64,000 nucleotides of DNA from Trichopria drosophilae (GCA_030407085.1 CM059582.1:133365501-133429500); one strand, 5' to 3'. Shown: positions 47,014-60,075, numbered from the stretch's first letter. Numbers and translations are program-made. The notes: a model not told the origin generated them from the letters alone.

Positions 47014-48635
47014 TGTAACGTGGGACGTTTTTAGTTCTAACAAAAATTAGTTTTCCCAGAGTTTCATCTTTCTCTAGCTTGCACAGCTGTTACTAATAAA
47101 ATTAAGAAAAAAGGAAATATACTATTTTCCAACATTCGACAACTAGAAGATAAGCTTGTTGCAACATGTGGCCTAGAGATACATGTCGAGCATCATCGTA
47201 GAAGAAATGCCGCGAACCCTCTCGAGTTTCGTGTAAATTTATGATTGTTCGTAGATCACCGTAGATCCACCGTAGCCAACGGCCGAAGCATTGTCCCATA
47301 ATAAACTTAAAAATGTCTTATACCGCTAGAACACTTCCAGTTGTCGAACACATGTGGCAAACTAAAAAGACTAAATAATTTTTGTCCCGAATGACGTCAC
47401 GTCCTCTTAGTAATACCAACAATTACCATTGCAACTATTATAATCAATTAACCATTAATTATAGAAGCGTTACTAATAAAATTCACTGTCAGCGTACAAT
47501 TAGATTTATGTCAATAAGTTTAGAAGTATATCTTATTCAATTTAATACCTTTTTAACGGTATTAATTATGATTATAAGTAATAAGTAATTGGAGTATTGC
47601 GCTATGTATATATCATCAATTACGAATATGTAATCCACGTAATATTATTATTGTATAATTACTACTAATTATTATTATTGCGTTTAGATATAAGTTTATA
47701 ATATTATATTGTAAGGGTAGATAGTATACATCATATCCACTTTTCCCCACTTTTCCGGGCATAAGCCCTGCCCCTTTTTCTCTATCGTCCAATCTAAACA
47801 TAGACAATTTTTGACTCTCATCTCATGAGTATAGAGAGGGAGAAGTCCTAGAGCTCTAACCGAGGTGACGATTTATTTATATTTTCAAAAGTCAGTTCAA
47901 AAGTTTCAGTTAAAAGGTTTAGTTAAAAAATTTAGTTAAAAAGATTAGTCCGAAAGTCGACAGTCTGAGAGTCGACACTTTGAAGTTAATTTGAAGAGTC
48001 GAAGCTAAAGTTGGACCCAAATAATCTCCGACTAGTAAGCAATTTGTAAGTTTCGTTTTATCTCTATCTTATATACAATTTTGTTTACCATTTTTTGATT
48101 TCCAGAATAATTCCTTTTTTTTTCCTCTTTTCCTTATTCCATAGAACAATCCAAATTAATTTAAAAACTTGAGGTTGGATGCTTCGTCGTCGAGGTACCA
48201 ACCTCGAGGTATTGAGTTAAAGACTTTTTCGATTCTTAATTTTGTTGTCTTGTTAAAGACTTGTTCGATTCATTCGATTTTTAAACCAATCCTATTTCAA
48301 AGGCTTGAGGTTGGACGCTTCGTCGTCAAGGTACCAACCTCGAGGTATTGAAACAAAAGGGATCTTCTTTTCTTATTCCTTTTTTTTTTTATTAGAAACA
48401 AATACTTGAAGTTGGATGCTTCCTCGTTAAGGTACCAACTTTAAAGTATCAATCTAACCACGTTTTTTTGGTTAATTAATTGAACCCCAAATCAATTATT
48501 CCCTAGTATCCTTTCCAAAAATCATACTATCTTCCAATATTTTGTAATGTACCAAAAATATAAATTATAATAATGATAATAATAATTGTATATTTTATTT
48601 CACCATTTCTCCACCATCCCGGTCGTCCCAAGGCA
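47014..48635. mobile_element. 1.6-kb AT-rich insert in the satellite, possible LTR
   Basis: Starts TGTAACGTGGGACG and ends CGGTCGTCCCAAGGCA, so TG...CA with partly inverted ends (GGGACG/CGTCCC). No coding region. It includes ATGACGTCAC at 47391, a run of AGTTAAAA-type short repeats (47885-47950) and three hairpin repeats. No simple target duplication: the satellite stops at one monomer position and resumes about 45 bp upstream of it in register. A long solo LTR is the best guess; a recombination product is possible. Confidence 0.5.
48167..48449 (+). repeat. Three copies of a GAGGTTGG...CCAACCTC hairpin motif
   Basis: Copies at 48167-48214, 48304-48350 and 48403-48449. Each has ACTTGAGGTTGG or a variant, a loop GATGCTTCGTCGTCGAGGTA or a variant, and the complementary CCAACCTCGAGGT. 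In copy 3 the left arm is GAAGTTGG and the right arm CCAACTTT, so paired positions change together. Confidence 0.85.
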
Positions 48636-51600
48636 AAATTTTTACTTTACAAAGAATTCCCAGCAGAAATTATAGGCATTTTACAGAAATCGATATAAAC
48701 ATTGTTTGTTTAAACATTCATTCCGACGTGAATGGTTTCAAAACGATATTTTCTTTATTTCAAACAGTATTTTTGAAGTTCTTGGAAAATTTTTATTTTA
48801 TAAAGAATTCCCTGCAGAAATTATACGTATGTTACAGAAATCGTTATAAACAATGATTATTTAAACAATAACTCCGTTTCGAATGGTTTTAAAACGATAT
48901 TTTCGATAATTCAAGCAGTGTTTTTAAAGTGTTTGGGAAATTAAAACTTTCATAAAGAATATTCTGCACAAGTTATCAGTAATCGTTATAAACAATGTTT
49001 ATTTAAATAATGATTCCATCGCGAATCGTTTCAAAACGTCATTTTCCTCATTTAAACCAGTATTTTTGAAGTGTATGCAAAATTTTTACTTTATAAAGAA
49101 TTCCCTGCAGAAATTATACCCATTTTACAGAAATCGTTATAAACAATGTTTATTTAAACATTGATTCCGCCGCGAATTTTTTCAAAACGATATTGACCTT
49201 ATTTCAAACAGTATGTTTAAAGAGCATGCTTAACTTTATAAAGAATTCCCTGCTAATTGTTTAAAAACGATATTTTCGATATTTTAAACAGCATTTTTAA
49301 AGTGTATGCAAATTTTTACTTCATAAAGAATCCCCTGCAGAAATTATACGTATTTTACAAAAATCGTTATAAACAATGATTATTTAAACAATAATTCCGT
49401 CTCGAATTGTTTAAAAACGATATTTTCGATATTCTAAACAGCATTTTTAAAGTGTATGCAAATTTTTACTTTATAAAGAATCCCCTGCAGAAATTATACG
49501 TATTTTACAAAAATCGTTATAAACAATGATTATTTAAACAATAATTCCGTCTCGTATTGTTTAAATACGATATTTTCGATATTTCAAACAGTATTTTTAA
49601 AGTGTATGCAAATTTTTACTTTATAAAGAATTCCCTGCAGAAATTATACCCATTTTACAGAAATCGTTATAAACAATGTTTATTTAAACATTGATTCCGC
49701 CGCGAATTTTTTCAAAACGATATTGGCCTTATTTCAAATAGTATGTTTAAAGAGCATGCTTAACTTTATAAAGAATTCCCTGCGAATTGTTTAAAAACGA
49801 TATTTTCGATATTATAAACAGCATTATTAAAGTGTATGCAAATTTTTACTTTATAAAGAATTCCCTGCAGAAATTATACGCATTTTACAGAAATCGATAT
49901 AAACAATGATTATTTAAACAATGATTCCGTCTCGAATTATTTCAAAACGATATTTTCGATATTTCAAACAGTATTTTTGAAGTGTATGCAACATTTTTAC
50001 TTTATAAAGAATTCCCTGCAGAAATTACACCCATTTTACCGAAATCGTTATAAACAAGGTTTATGTAAACATTGATTCCGACCTGAATGGTTTCAAAACG
50101 ATATTTTCTTTATTTCAAACCGTATTTTTAAACAGCATGCCAAATTGTAACTTTATAAAGAATTTCCTGTACCAGTTATTAGAAATTGTTATACGGAATA
50201 ATTATTTAAACAATGATTCCGCCGCGAATTTTTTCAAAACGTGTTTCGAAAATTTGAGCTTTATAAAGTATTCCATGCAGAAATTATACTCATTTAAAAG
50301 AAATCGTTATAAACAATAATTCCGTCTCGAATTGTTTCAAAACGATATTTTCGATATTTCAAGCAGTGTTTTTGAAGTGTTTGGAAAAATGGAACTTCAT
50401 AAAGAATATTGTGCAAAAGTTATGAGTAATCGTTATATACAATGATTATTTAAACAATGATTCCATCGCGAATTGTTTCCAAGCAGTATTTTTGATGTGT
50501 ATGCAAATTTTTTATTTTATAAAGAATCCCCTGCCGAAATTATACGTATTTAAAAAAACCGTTACAAACAATGATTATTTAAAAAATAATTCCGCCTCGA
50601 ATTGTTTAAAAACGATATTTTCGATATTTTAAACAGCATTTTTAAAGTGTATGCAAATTTTTACTTTATAAAGAATTCCCTGCAGAAATTATACCCATTT
50701 TACAGAAATCGTTATAAACAATGTTTATTTAAACATTGATTCCGCCGCGAATTTTTTCAAACCGATATTGACCTTATTTCAAACAGTATGTTTAAAGAGC
50801 ATGCTTAAATTTATAAAGAATTCCCTGCTAATTGTTTAAAAACGATATTTTCGATATTTTAAACAGCATTTTTAAAGTGTATGCATATTTTTACTTTATA
50901 AAGAATCCCCTGCAAAAATTATACGTATTTTACAAAAATCGTTATATACAATGATTATTTAAACAATGATTCCATCGCGAATTGTTTCCAAGCAGTATTT
51001 TTGATGTGTATGCAAATTTTTTATTTTATAAAGAATCCCCTGCCGAAATTATACGTATTTTACAAAAACCGTTACAAACAATGATTATTTAAAAAATAAT
51101 TCCGCCTCGAATTGTTTAAAAACGATATTTTCGATATTTCAAACAGTATTTTTAAAGTGTATGCAAATTTTTACTTTATAAAGAATTCCCTACAGAAATT
51201 ATACCCATTTTACAGAAATCGTTATAAACAATGTTTATTTAAACATTGATCCCGCCGCGAATTTTTTCAAAACGATATTGGCCTTATTTCAAACAGTATG
51301 TTTAAAGAGCATGCTTAACTTTATAAAGAATTCCCTGCGAATTGTTTAAAAACGATATTTTCGATATTTCAAACAGTATTTTTGAAGTGTATGCAACATT
51401 TTTACTTTATAAAGAATTCCCTGCCGAAATTACACCCATTTTACCGAAATCGTTATAAACAATGTTTATGTAAACATTGATTCCGACCTGAATGGTTTCA
51501 AAACGATATTTTCTTTATTTCAAACCGTATTTTTAAACAGCATGCCAAATTGTAACTTTATAAAGAATTTCCTGTACCAGTTATTAGAAATTGTTATACA

Positions 51601-54600
51601 GAATAATTATTTAAACAATGATTCCGCCGCGAATTTTTTCAAAACGTGTTTCGAAAATTTGAGCTTTATAAAGTATTCCATGCAGAAATTATACTCATTT
51701 AAAAGAAATCGTTATAAACAATAATTCCGTCTCGAATTGTTTCAAAACGATATTTTCGATATTTCAAGCAGTGTTTTTGAAGTGTTTGGAAAAATGGAAC
51801 TTCATAAAGAATATTGTGCAAAAGTTATGAGTAATCGTTATATACAATGATTATTTAAACAATGATTCCATCGCGAATTGTTTCCAAGCAGTATTTTTGA
51901 TGTGTATGCAAATTTTTTATTTTATAAAGAATCCCCTGCCGAAATTATACGTATTTTAAAAAAATCGTTACAAATAATGATTATTTAAAAAATAATTCCG
52001 TCTCGAATTGTTTAAAAACGATATTTTCGATATTTTAAACAGCATTTTTAAAGTGTATGCAAGTTTTTACTTTAAAAAGAATCCCCTGCAGAAATTATAC
52101 GTATTTTACAAAAATCATTTTAAACAATGATTATTTAAACAATAATAACGTCTCGAATTGTTTAAAAACGATATTTACGATATTTTAAACAGCATTTTTA
52201 AAGTGTATGCAAATTTTTACTTTATAAAGAATTCCCTGCAGAAATTATACCCATTTTACAGAAATCGTTATAAACAATGTTTATTTAAACATTGATTCCG
52301 CCGCGAATTTTTTTCAAACCGATATTGACCTTATTTCAAACAGTATGTTTAAAGAGCATGCTTAAATTTATAAAGAATTCCCTGCTGATTGTTTAAAAAC
52401 GATATTTTCGATATTTTAAACAGCATTTTTAAAGTGTATGCATATTTTTACTTTATAAAGAATCCCCTGCAGAAATTATACGTATTTTACAAAAATCGTT
52501 ATAAACAATGATTATTTAAACAATAATTCCGTCTCGAATTGTTTAAAAACGATATTTTCGATATTTTAAACAGCATTTTTAAAGTGTATGCAAATTTTTA
52601 CTTTATAAAGAATCCCCTGCAGAAATTATACGTATTTTACAAAAATCGTTATAAACAATGATTATTTAAACAATAATTCCGTCTCGAATTGTTTAAAAAC
52701 GATATTTTCGATATTTTAAACAGCATTTTTAAAGTGTATGCAAATTTTTACTTTATCAAGAATCCCCTGCAGAAATTATACGTATTTTACAAAAATTGTT
52801 ATAAACAATGATTATTTAAACAATAATTATTTAAACAATAATTCCGTCTCGACTTGTTAAAAAACGATATTGTCGATATTTCAAACAGTGTTTTTAAAGT
52901 GTATGCAAATTTTTACTTTATAAAGAATTCCCTGCAGAAATGATACGCATTTTACAGAAATCGTTATAAACAATGATTCCGTTTCGAATTGTATCAAAAC
53001 GATATTTTCGATATTTCGTGTTTCGTTTTTGAAGTGTTTGGAAAATTGGAACTTTATAAAGAATATTCTGCACAAGTTATCAGTAATCGTTAAAAACAAT
53101 GTTTATTTAAACATTGATTCCGACGTGAATGGTTTAAAAACGATATTTTCTTTTTTAAAACAGTATTTTTGAAGTGTTTGGGAAATTTTAACTCTATAAA
53201 GAATTCTCTGCAGAAATCATACGTACATTATAGAAATCGTTATAAACAATGTTTATTTAAACATTGATTCCGCCGCGAATTTTTTCAAAACGATATTGAC
53301 CTCATTTCAAACAGTATTTTTAAAGAGCATGCTTAAATATATAATGAATTTCCTGCTAATTGTTTAAAAACGATATTTTCGATATTTTAAACAGCATTTT
53401 TAAAGTGTATGCAAATTTTTACTTCATAAAGAATCCCCTGCAGAAATTATACGTATTTTACAGAAATCGTTATAAAGAATGATTATTTAAACAATGATTC
53501 CGTAGCGAATTGTTTCAAAACGATATTTTTCTTATTTCAAACAGTATTTTTGATGTGTATGCAATATTTTTACTTTTTAAAGAATTCCCTACAGAAATTA
53601 TAGGCATTTTACAGAAATCGTTATAAACCAATGATTATTTAAACAAAGATTCCATCGCGAATTGTTTACAAACGATATTTTCCCTATTTCAAACAATATT
53701 TTTAAATTTTACCAAAATTTTCACTTTATAATGAATTTTCTGCACAAGTTATACGCATTTTACAGTAATCGTTATAAACAATAATTATTTAAACATTGAT
53801 TCCGCCGCTAATTGTATTTAAACGATATTGTCGATATTTCAAACAGTATTTTTTAATTGTTTGGAAAATTTTTACTTTGTAAAGAATTACCTGAAGAAAT
53901 TATACGTATTTTTCAGAAATCTTTATAAACAATGATTATTTAAACAATAATTCCGTCTCGACTTGTTAAAGAACGATATTTTCGATATTTCAAACAGTAT
54001 TTTTGATGTGTATGGAATATTTTTACTTTTTAAAGAATTCCCTGCAGAAATTATACGCATTTTACAAAAATCGTTATAAACAATGATTATTTAAATTTCG
54101 TCTCCAATTGTTTCAAAACGATATCTTCGATATTTCAAACAGTATTTTTAAAGTGTATGCAAATTTTTACTTTATAAAGAATTCTCTGCAGAAATGATAC
54201 GCATTTTACAGAAACCGTTATAAACAATGATTCCGTTTCGAATTGTTTCAAAACGATATCTTCGATATTTCGTGTTTCGCTTTTGAAGTGTTTGGAAAAT
54301 TGGAACTTTATAAAGAATATTCTGCACAAGTTATCAGTAATCGTTATAAACAATGTTTATGTAAACCTTGATTCCATCGTAAATGGTTTCAAAACGATAT
54401 TTTCTTTATTTCAAACATTATTTTTGAAGTGTTTGGAAAATTTTTACTTTATAAAGAATTCCCTGCAGAAATTATACGTATTTTACAGAAATCGTTATAA
54501 AGAATGATTATTTAAACAATTATTCCGTAGCGAATTGTTTCAAAACGATATTTTTCTTTTTTCAAACAGTATTTTTGATGTGTATGCAATATTTTTACTT

Positions 54601-55267
54601 TTTAAAGAATTCCCGGCAGAAATTATACGCATTTTACAGAAATCGTTATAAACCAATGTTTATTTAAACATTGATTCCATCGCGAATTGTTTCCAAACGA
54701 TATTTTCCTTATTTCAAACAATATTTTTAAATAGCATGCAAAATGTTCAATTTATAAAGAATTTTCTGCACAAGTTATCAGATATGGTTTTAAACAATGA
54801 TTAATTAAACAATGATTCCGCCGCGAATTGCATCAAAACAATATTTTCCCTAATTCAAATTGTATTTTTAAAGAGCATGCATAATTTTAACTTCATGAAG
54901 AATATCCTACCCAAGTTATCAATAATCGTTATAAAGAATGGTTATTTAAACAATGATTCTGTAGCGAATTGATTCAAAACGATATTTTCCTTATTTCAAA
55001 CAGTATTTTTAAAGAGCATGCAAAATTTTTACTTTATAAAGAATTCAGATTCAAACAGTATTTTTGATGTGTATGCAATATTTTACTTTTTAAAGAATTC
55101 CCTGCAGAAATTATATGCATTTTACAGAAATCGTTATGAACAATGATTATTTAAAGAATGATTCCGTTTCGAATTGTTTCAAAACGATATTTTCGATATT
55201 TGAAAAAGGTTTTTGAAGTGCATTCAAATTTTTACTTTATAAAGAATTCCCTGCAGAAATTATACGC
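48636..55267. repeat. Satellite array, second block
   Basis: Same monomers as 39511-47013. A regular 150-bp run is clear at 52500-52800; a 1405-bp repeat spacing separates similar segments at 50137 and 51542. Monomers near the right end (53200-55260) are more divergent, as expected at the edge of an array. It ends where an LTR is inserted at 55268. Confidence 0.93.
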
Positions 55268-56004
55268 TGTTACGGATGCAGATTTCTTTGGGTCCGGATT
55301 TAAGGAACACTCTCTTTATGCTCTTCGCACAGTTATTGTTTATTGTTATTATCCCGTCCAGCACCCGTACCGAAATGATTATTATCGGCGTGCTGTAGTA
55401 AAGGACCGGAGCGCGCACTCGGTTTTACCGGCGTTCGGAAGCCACGAGTCGGATGACTTCCAGAGGCAGATCGCTGAGGTTAGGTGTATGAAATCGACTA
55501 AGTCCCGAAAGGAATTAGTTCCTCGCGATCTAGGTTCCTCGCATGAAAGTTGCGAACGACCTGAAGTTGCCTCTTTGCTTTCGGTGATCTGACTGACTAA
55601 AGACTATCGCGCTTTTCGGGATCCATCTACGATGAAGACGGATTGTCCATCCGGTCACACGCGCGATATGCAGATTTCGTGTGGGAACCCGCCGACGACA
55701 GCTCCTTTAGGGTGCTAGTCGACACTGAGTGTGGCCATGCGATCTGCAAACGCTAGCAGGTTGCCACCGACAACTGCTTACAGGTTCCACGAACATTCAT
55801 TTAAGCAATTTATAAAGAATTAAACTGCTGTGGTTGCTCGGACCACGTTGTAACCGTGTACCGGATGTACGAATATTGTATTGCGTTAAATACGATATTC
55901 GCTCATCCCACTCGCAACCTAACATCTATTATAAAGGCTTAAATATTATAGGAAATTATAATATACCATTTAATAAGGCGAGGTACGTACTATCGTCCGT
56001 AACA
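55268..56004 (-). repeat. 3' LTR of the errantivirus-like element
   Basis: 737 bp with perfect 8-bp inverted ends TGTTACGG/CCGTAACA. On the minus strand it follows env and a purine (G) tract. The outer flank is satellite (TTATACGC), the inner flank the G16 run. An open frame on the plus strand across it is fortuitous. Confidence 0.88.
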
Positions 56005-56231
56005 CCCCCCCCCCCCCCCCAAAAAAACTCGGCGGTCCCCCGTCGAACACACAAAACAACTAATCCAGTTACGCTATGTCACTTGCGGGCAAGAACCCAC
56101 TGCACTCCGCTGAAAAGCAATATATTTATATATACGCTAATATATTGTATACGCGTGGATGCTGGATCGGTATTATCTTAATCTACTTATTTTTTGCCTT
56201 AACCTAAAGGTTGAAACCGCGTTACATATAA
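56005..56231 (-). promoter_or_regulatory. Polypurine tract and 3' untranslated region
   Basis: Sixteen C on the plus strand at 56005-56020 read as a G run directly before the LTR on the minus strand: the expected primer site for plus-strand DNA synthesis. The rest, up to the env stop at 56232, shows no other feature. Confidence 0.7.
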
Positions 56232-58259
56232 TTATGTCGATGTGATTACGACGCTGGTACCTAGGGGGCTTGTACTTTTCGCACACACACTTGCGTCCTC
56301 AAATTCTCCCCCCTGGTTATTGCTTCCGATTTCCATTTCACTAGTACGCGCGTCGAACCTCACTTTACGCGTGCCACGTCGGGATGGCGTGATTAGAAGT
56401 CTTTTCTTCTTCAACCCAAAGGTTAGTTTCTTTCGGAGACATATCCAGATGACGAGTAGAACGATGGCGAGGGTTGCGAGTGACGATCCACCGTATATGG
56501 TAGCGTTTTCTATGACTCGCATTCGTTGCTTCTTGTCCCTCGCTTGTCCCAATGCGCGTGCCCGGCTTATCAGTTCACCGAACTTGATACCGCTCTCCAA
56601 TGTTCCCGCAGCCACGTGCGATTCCTTCATTTTGAGCTCCTCGTGATTGATGCTCTCCTCTATTTGTGCCATTTCCACTGTATCCTTCAGTAACAGTTCC
56701 GTCACGTTCAGTAAAGACGATCCATAGCGTTCCATTGTCTTGCTTGTCTGAGCCCTACACCCAGGTGCAAGACCGATCACCCCGGTACGGTTTAGGACTA
56801 TGGTTTCGATCACCTCGTTATCACAAATTACTCGCATAGGTTCTTCAATTGCAGCAGAGTATAGCCACATATTCGGTGTGCGGAGCTTTATCTAATATGT
56901 CGGTCCTGGTACCATAATTCGGACATCACAGTTGTTGAAATTTTTAAACTGGATGTCGGTGATCAGTCGTACTTCGCAGTCGCTGCGGTCATCCGTCGCG
57001 TGTAAGGGTAGTTCACCCCTGCATACGTATGTCCCGTCGCCCTGTTTACAACCTCGGTAGAGTTCCGTTGTCAGTCTGACGTATTGGTTCCGGTCATTTG
57101 ATATTCCAGAATATCGGGCTGATGGCTGAATAAAGGCTGATCTGGAAACATTTGCTATGTTTTGCGGCAGCGGAACTGGTCGATGCTCGTAGATCGTGAA
57201 TTGGGTATGGGAGACCAATGGTATATAAAGCATATAGATTAAGGATGACTCTACATAAGCTATTTTTAACTTAGAAATTTCCAGAAGAGAATCGAGCGTC
57301 AGCCTCGTGAACTGTATAGGAAAATCACAGTCGGGCGTAAGGTTGACGATTTCTTTAATATGCTGCGTTAGGTTGTTCATTGAGACGAATTCAGGGTGTA
57401 TTTGACCCGATTTCGCGAACAGTATCGCATTCGTCAATTGGTCGGCCTCTAACGCGTAGCGATATATTTCCGTTTCTACCACGGCCATAATGTGCGTTAG
57501 TTTATTATTACGCCATTCCCGCTCAGTTATTGACTCAAATTGTTCTCGACCCGCCCGAAGCGCTACTAGTGATGCGTTTAAAGTTTTCGAGCCTTCTTGG
57601 ATGCCTGAAAATTCAATGGCTATGAATTTGGTCTGTTCACCAATGACGGTGGCAGTCTCAGATATCCTGGCATTTGTTGAATCCATCTGATCTTGTAGGT
57701 GGCTTATTTCTTCCTCATCCGCCGTACCAAAGAGAATTTTTGAGATTTTTCCTACGGCACCAAACACGGCTCTTTTTCTGCGAGTTTCGCTGCCCGTCAG
57801 TATTTCCAAGGCGTCGTAGTTTCTTCGCGCAATGTCTTTCACTTGTAGACGGGCTTGACGAATTCTTTCCGTAATGCCGCACGGTTGTACCGATGTTTCT
57901 CGGCATTGTGAGTCCAGAATATTGAGTGAGTTAATGATCTTATCTCCTTTCTCGAAATATCCCGATAATGGCACTCTTGATATTAGGTGCCACTCCGTGT
58001 GGGATAACCGCATGGGCCCGACCTTCTCGGAGTAAACCCCCGGGTTTTCCTGGATTCGGGTATGCGTAAATTTCCCATAAGATTGTGCCCTGCAATAGAC
58101 AATTATTACATTGGAAAATGTTCCGCCTACATCGGGCCACGACTGGTTCGTCGCGCCCCTTCCCACTATGCAGACCTAAATATAATGCTTTATGATTATT
58201 TTACCGTCTGCATTCCTACACTGCCGTATAATTCCTATAAGGATGAAGAAATAAAACAT
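56232..58259 (-). pseudogene. env: Errantivirus-like envelope glycoprotein, broken
   Basis: A membrane fusion protein for the virus-like particle in insect errantiviruses, related to baculovirus F proteins. A hydrophobic signal-like start lies at 58259, soon followed by an in-frame TAG at 58176-58178. The main open part is 58166-56892. It has a furin-type basic site (RRKR) about one third in, followed by a glycine-containing hydrophobic segment and a polar heptad-like region. A second in-frame TAG is at 56892-56894, and the frame reopens to 56232 with a transmembrane segment (about 56465-56400) and a basic cytoplasmic tail. The two stops are in the same frame, so decay is by point changes. 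Identification rests on position, cleavage site and topology. Confidence 0.8.
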
Positions 58260-58461
58260 CGTTTCTAATAATATTTCTACTCTAAAGGTGTATTAGAGAA
58301 GAAAACTGTATAGAAAAATAATGAATTTATTTTATTTTATTTTATTTTATTGTATAAAAAGTAACGCTTTGCATGAACAAGAATTTCGCGCGGCCTAGCA
58401 CGAATCACCGTACAAAGAGCAGATCGATAACCTCTCCCTTCCCGGGTTCCTCTCCATGGAT

Positions 58462-59660
58462 CTAAGATCGAGCGGTCTCGCTGTTTCTGAGGCGAAGATC
58501 CGCACAAAGAGGAGAGCGATTACGTTCATTCCCCCGAGCTTCCTCACCTCGCCTAGGACCGACTTCAAATTCGTCCACGGTCATGTCCAATTCGGAGGCG
58601 GATTGTTCGTTTTCATCGAAGATAAGCGGGTCGTAACCCTTCTTTATCTTGTCGATGTGGACGAGCTTCGTCTGCAGATCATCGAGGTTTAATCTAACAT
58701 TTCTAGATCCGATGATCTCGACAATTTCATACGGACCAACGAACAAATCGTCCAGCTTACCGCATCTCGGCTCCTTGACAAGCATTACCATTTCACCTAC
58801 ATGGAAGTTCTTAATGTTTTGCTTCCGGTCGTAATAGGTCTTGGAGTGGTGCTTTGCTGGTTTAAATTCAATCCGGCAAGTGTCTGGACTTCTCTCAAGA
58901 TCCTTGAATGCTCTTCCTTATGTTCCGAATACGTCAGAACACGATCTCGGGGTGGGACACTGGACGGTAAGCGCGCGGGTTTTCCAAACACCAATTCATG
59001 CGGTGTATAGTTTGTACCCTCATGAACGCTCGTATTATACGCAAACATCGCGTATGGTAACCAAGTGTCCCAAGTTTCTCGACGTTTCACGAAGCACCTC
59101 AAATAATCTGCCAGGACGTGATGGCTTCGTTCGATACTCCCGTTCGATTGCGGGTGATATGCCGATGTAATGAACGTTTTTATTTTAAATAAGCGAGCCA
59201 TTTCCTCGGAGGTCTCTGACATAAAGGATTTACCCTGGTATGTCAGTATGGCTCTTGGCGTACCAAACGTGCAAATAAAGTTAGTGGCGAGTGCTTTGGC
59301 AATAGATTCAGCAGTTGCGTCTGCTAATGGTATTCCTATGGAATATTTGGTTAATAGGTCCTGAATTGTAAGGACGAATCTATTCCCGTCCTCGGATGTT
59401 GTCGTTGGACCCCAGATATCCATTGATATCTTGTCAAAAGCCTCAGCGGGCGTATTGGTTATGATCATGGGGAGTCTTGTTTTATTCCGATTCGTTTTCT
59501 TATGTTGGCACTCATAACAACGTTTTATCACTTCGCATATTTTTCTAATAATGGGTCCGAAGTAAGCGTCGATAGGTCTTATTAATCCCTTTGTGACCCC
59601 CAGATGCCGAACGATGATGTTCTTCAATAATGGCGTTACGTTTGTCCGATGAGAGCACTG
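58462..59660 (-). pseudogene. Gypsy integrase with altered catalytic residue
   Basis: The zinc-binding N-terminus is seen as EEHHRSASGGHKG (about 59600) followed, after a frameshift, by RCYECQHKK (59520): an HHCC finger. The core has KISMDIWGP (first aspartate, codon at 59420), AILTYQGKSF where the second aspartate is replaced by tyrosine (codon 59238-59240, TAC), and HPQSNGSIERSHH with the glutamate (about 59132). The C-terminal part 58791-58462 has FVGPYEIVEIIG, the GPY/F module, and an acidic tail. A frameshift near 58795 separates core and C-terminus. Intact integrase would insert the cDNA. Confidence 0.9.
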
Positions 59661-60075
59661 CCAACGAATCTTTAAAAACCATTATCATAATTTTCCGTTT
59701 TATCCCTTGACGAAGAATCTCTGGGATCGTCCACCATGTCTGTTTCGTAAGCATGTCATAATCGTACCCCATGTGTACCGTAGTAACCCCGGATTCCATA
59801 ATTTTCCGATTTAATTGCTTTATGCTAGATGTTATGGCAGCATTTGATGCTCGTTCTCCAATAGATTTCTTTACTATTAGCGCGAATATCGAATACTTTC
59901 CCGACTTGGCTACTACGACTTCGCCAATTTTGGGACTGCCTTGCACTAAATTATCCTTAGTTATTAAGGATTTCTCTACAAGCAATTGACCCACTTCGCT
60001 GTCGAGGAGACAGTCTGCAGTAGTGAAAAAAAGCGATATGCCCTTTTTCACAGGTTATATGGTGCTTGGAAAATT
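59640..60075 (-). pseudogene. Alpha/beta domain before integrase, macro-domain-like (tentative)
   Basis: Starting near HITCEKGHIAF (about 60040) and, after a frameshift near 60015, continuing TADCLLDSEVGQLL, SPKIGEVVVAKSGKYSIFAL and IKQLNRKIMESGV to about 59700. The pattern (KG-H-I near the start, a DxxxDxxxG helix start, GEVVV strand, K-Y-x-I-x-x-L strand, then a long helix) resembles macro domains, which bind ADP-ribose. Similar segments between RNase H and integrase occur in several insect Gypsy polyproteins. Without a structure search the macro assignment is only suggestive. Confidence 0.5.

Noticed and set aside
41850..54507. Series of similar 60-74-residue open frames across the satellite (e.g. 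41850, 43851, 46397, 42782, 44632)
   Set aside because: They are the same monomers read in a frame lacking stops. They recur with the satellite period and have no start context or independent conservation.
39511..55267. CRISPR-like repeat-spacer array
   Set aside because: Repeats are contiguous 150-bp monomers without unique spacers, in animal DNA; this is satellite.
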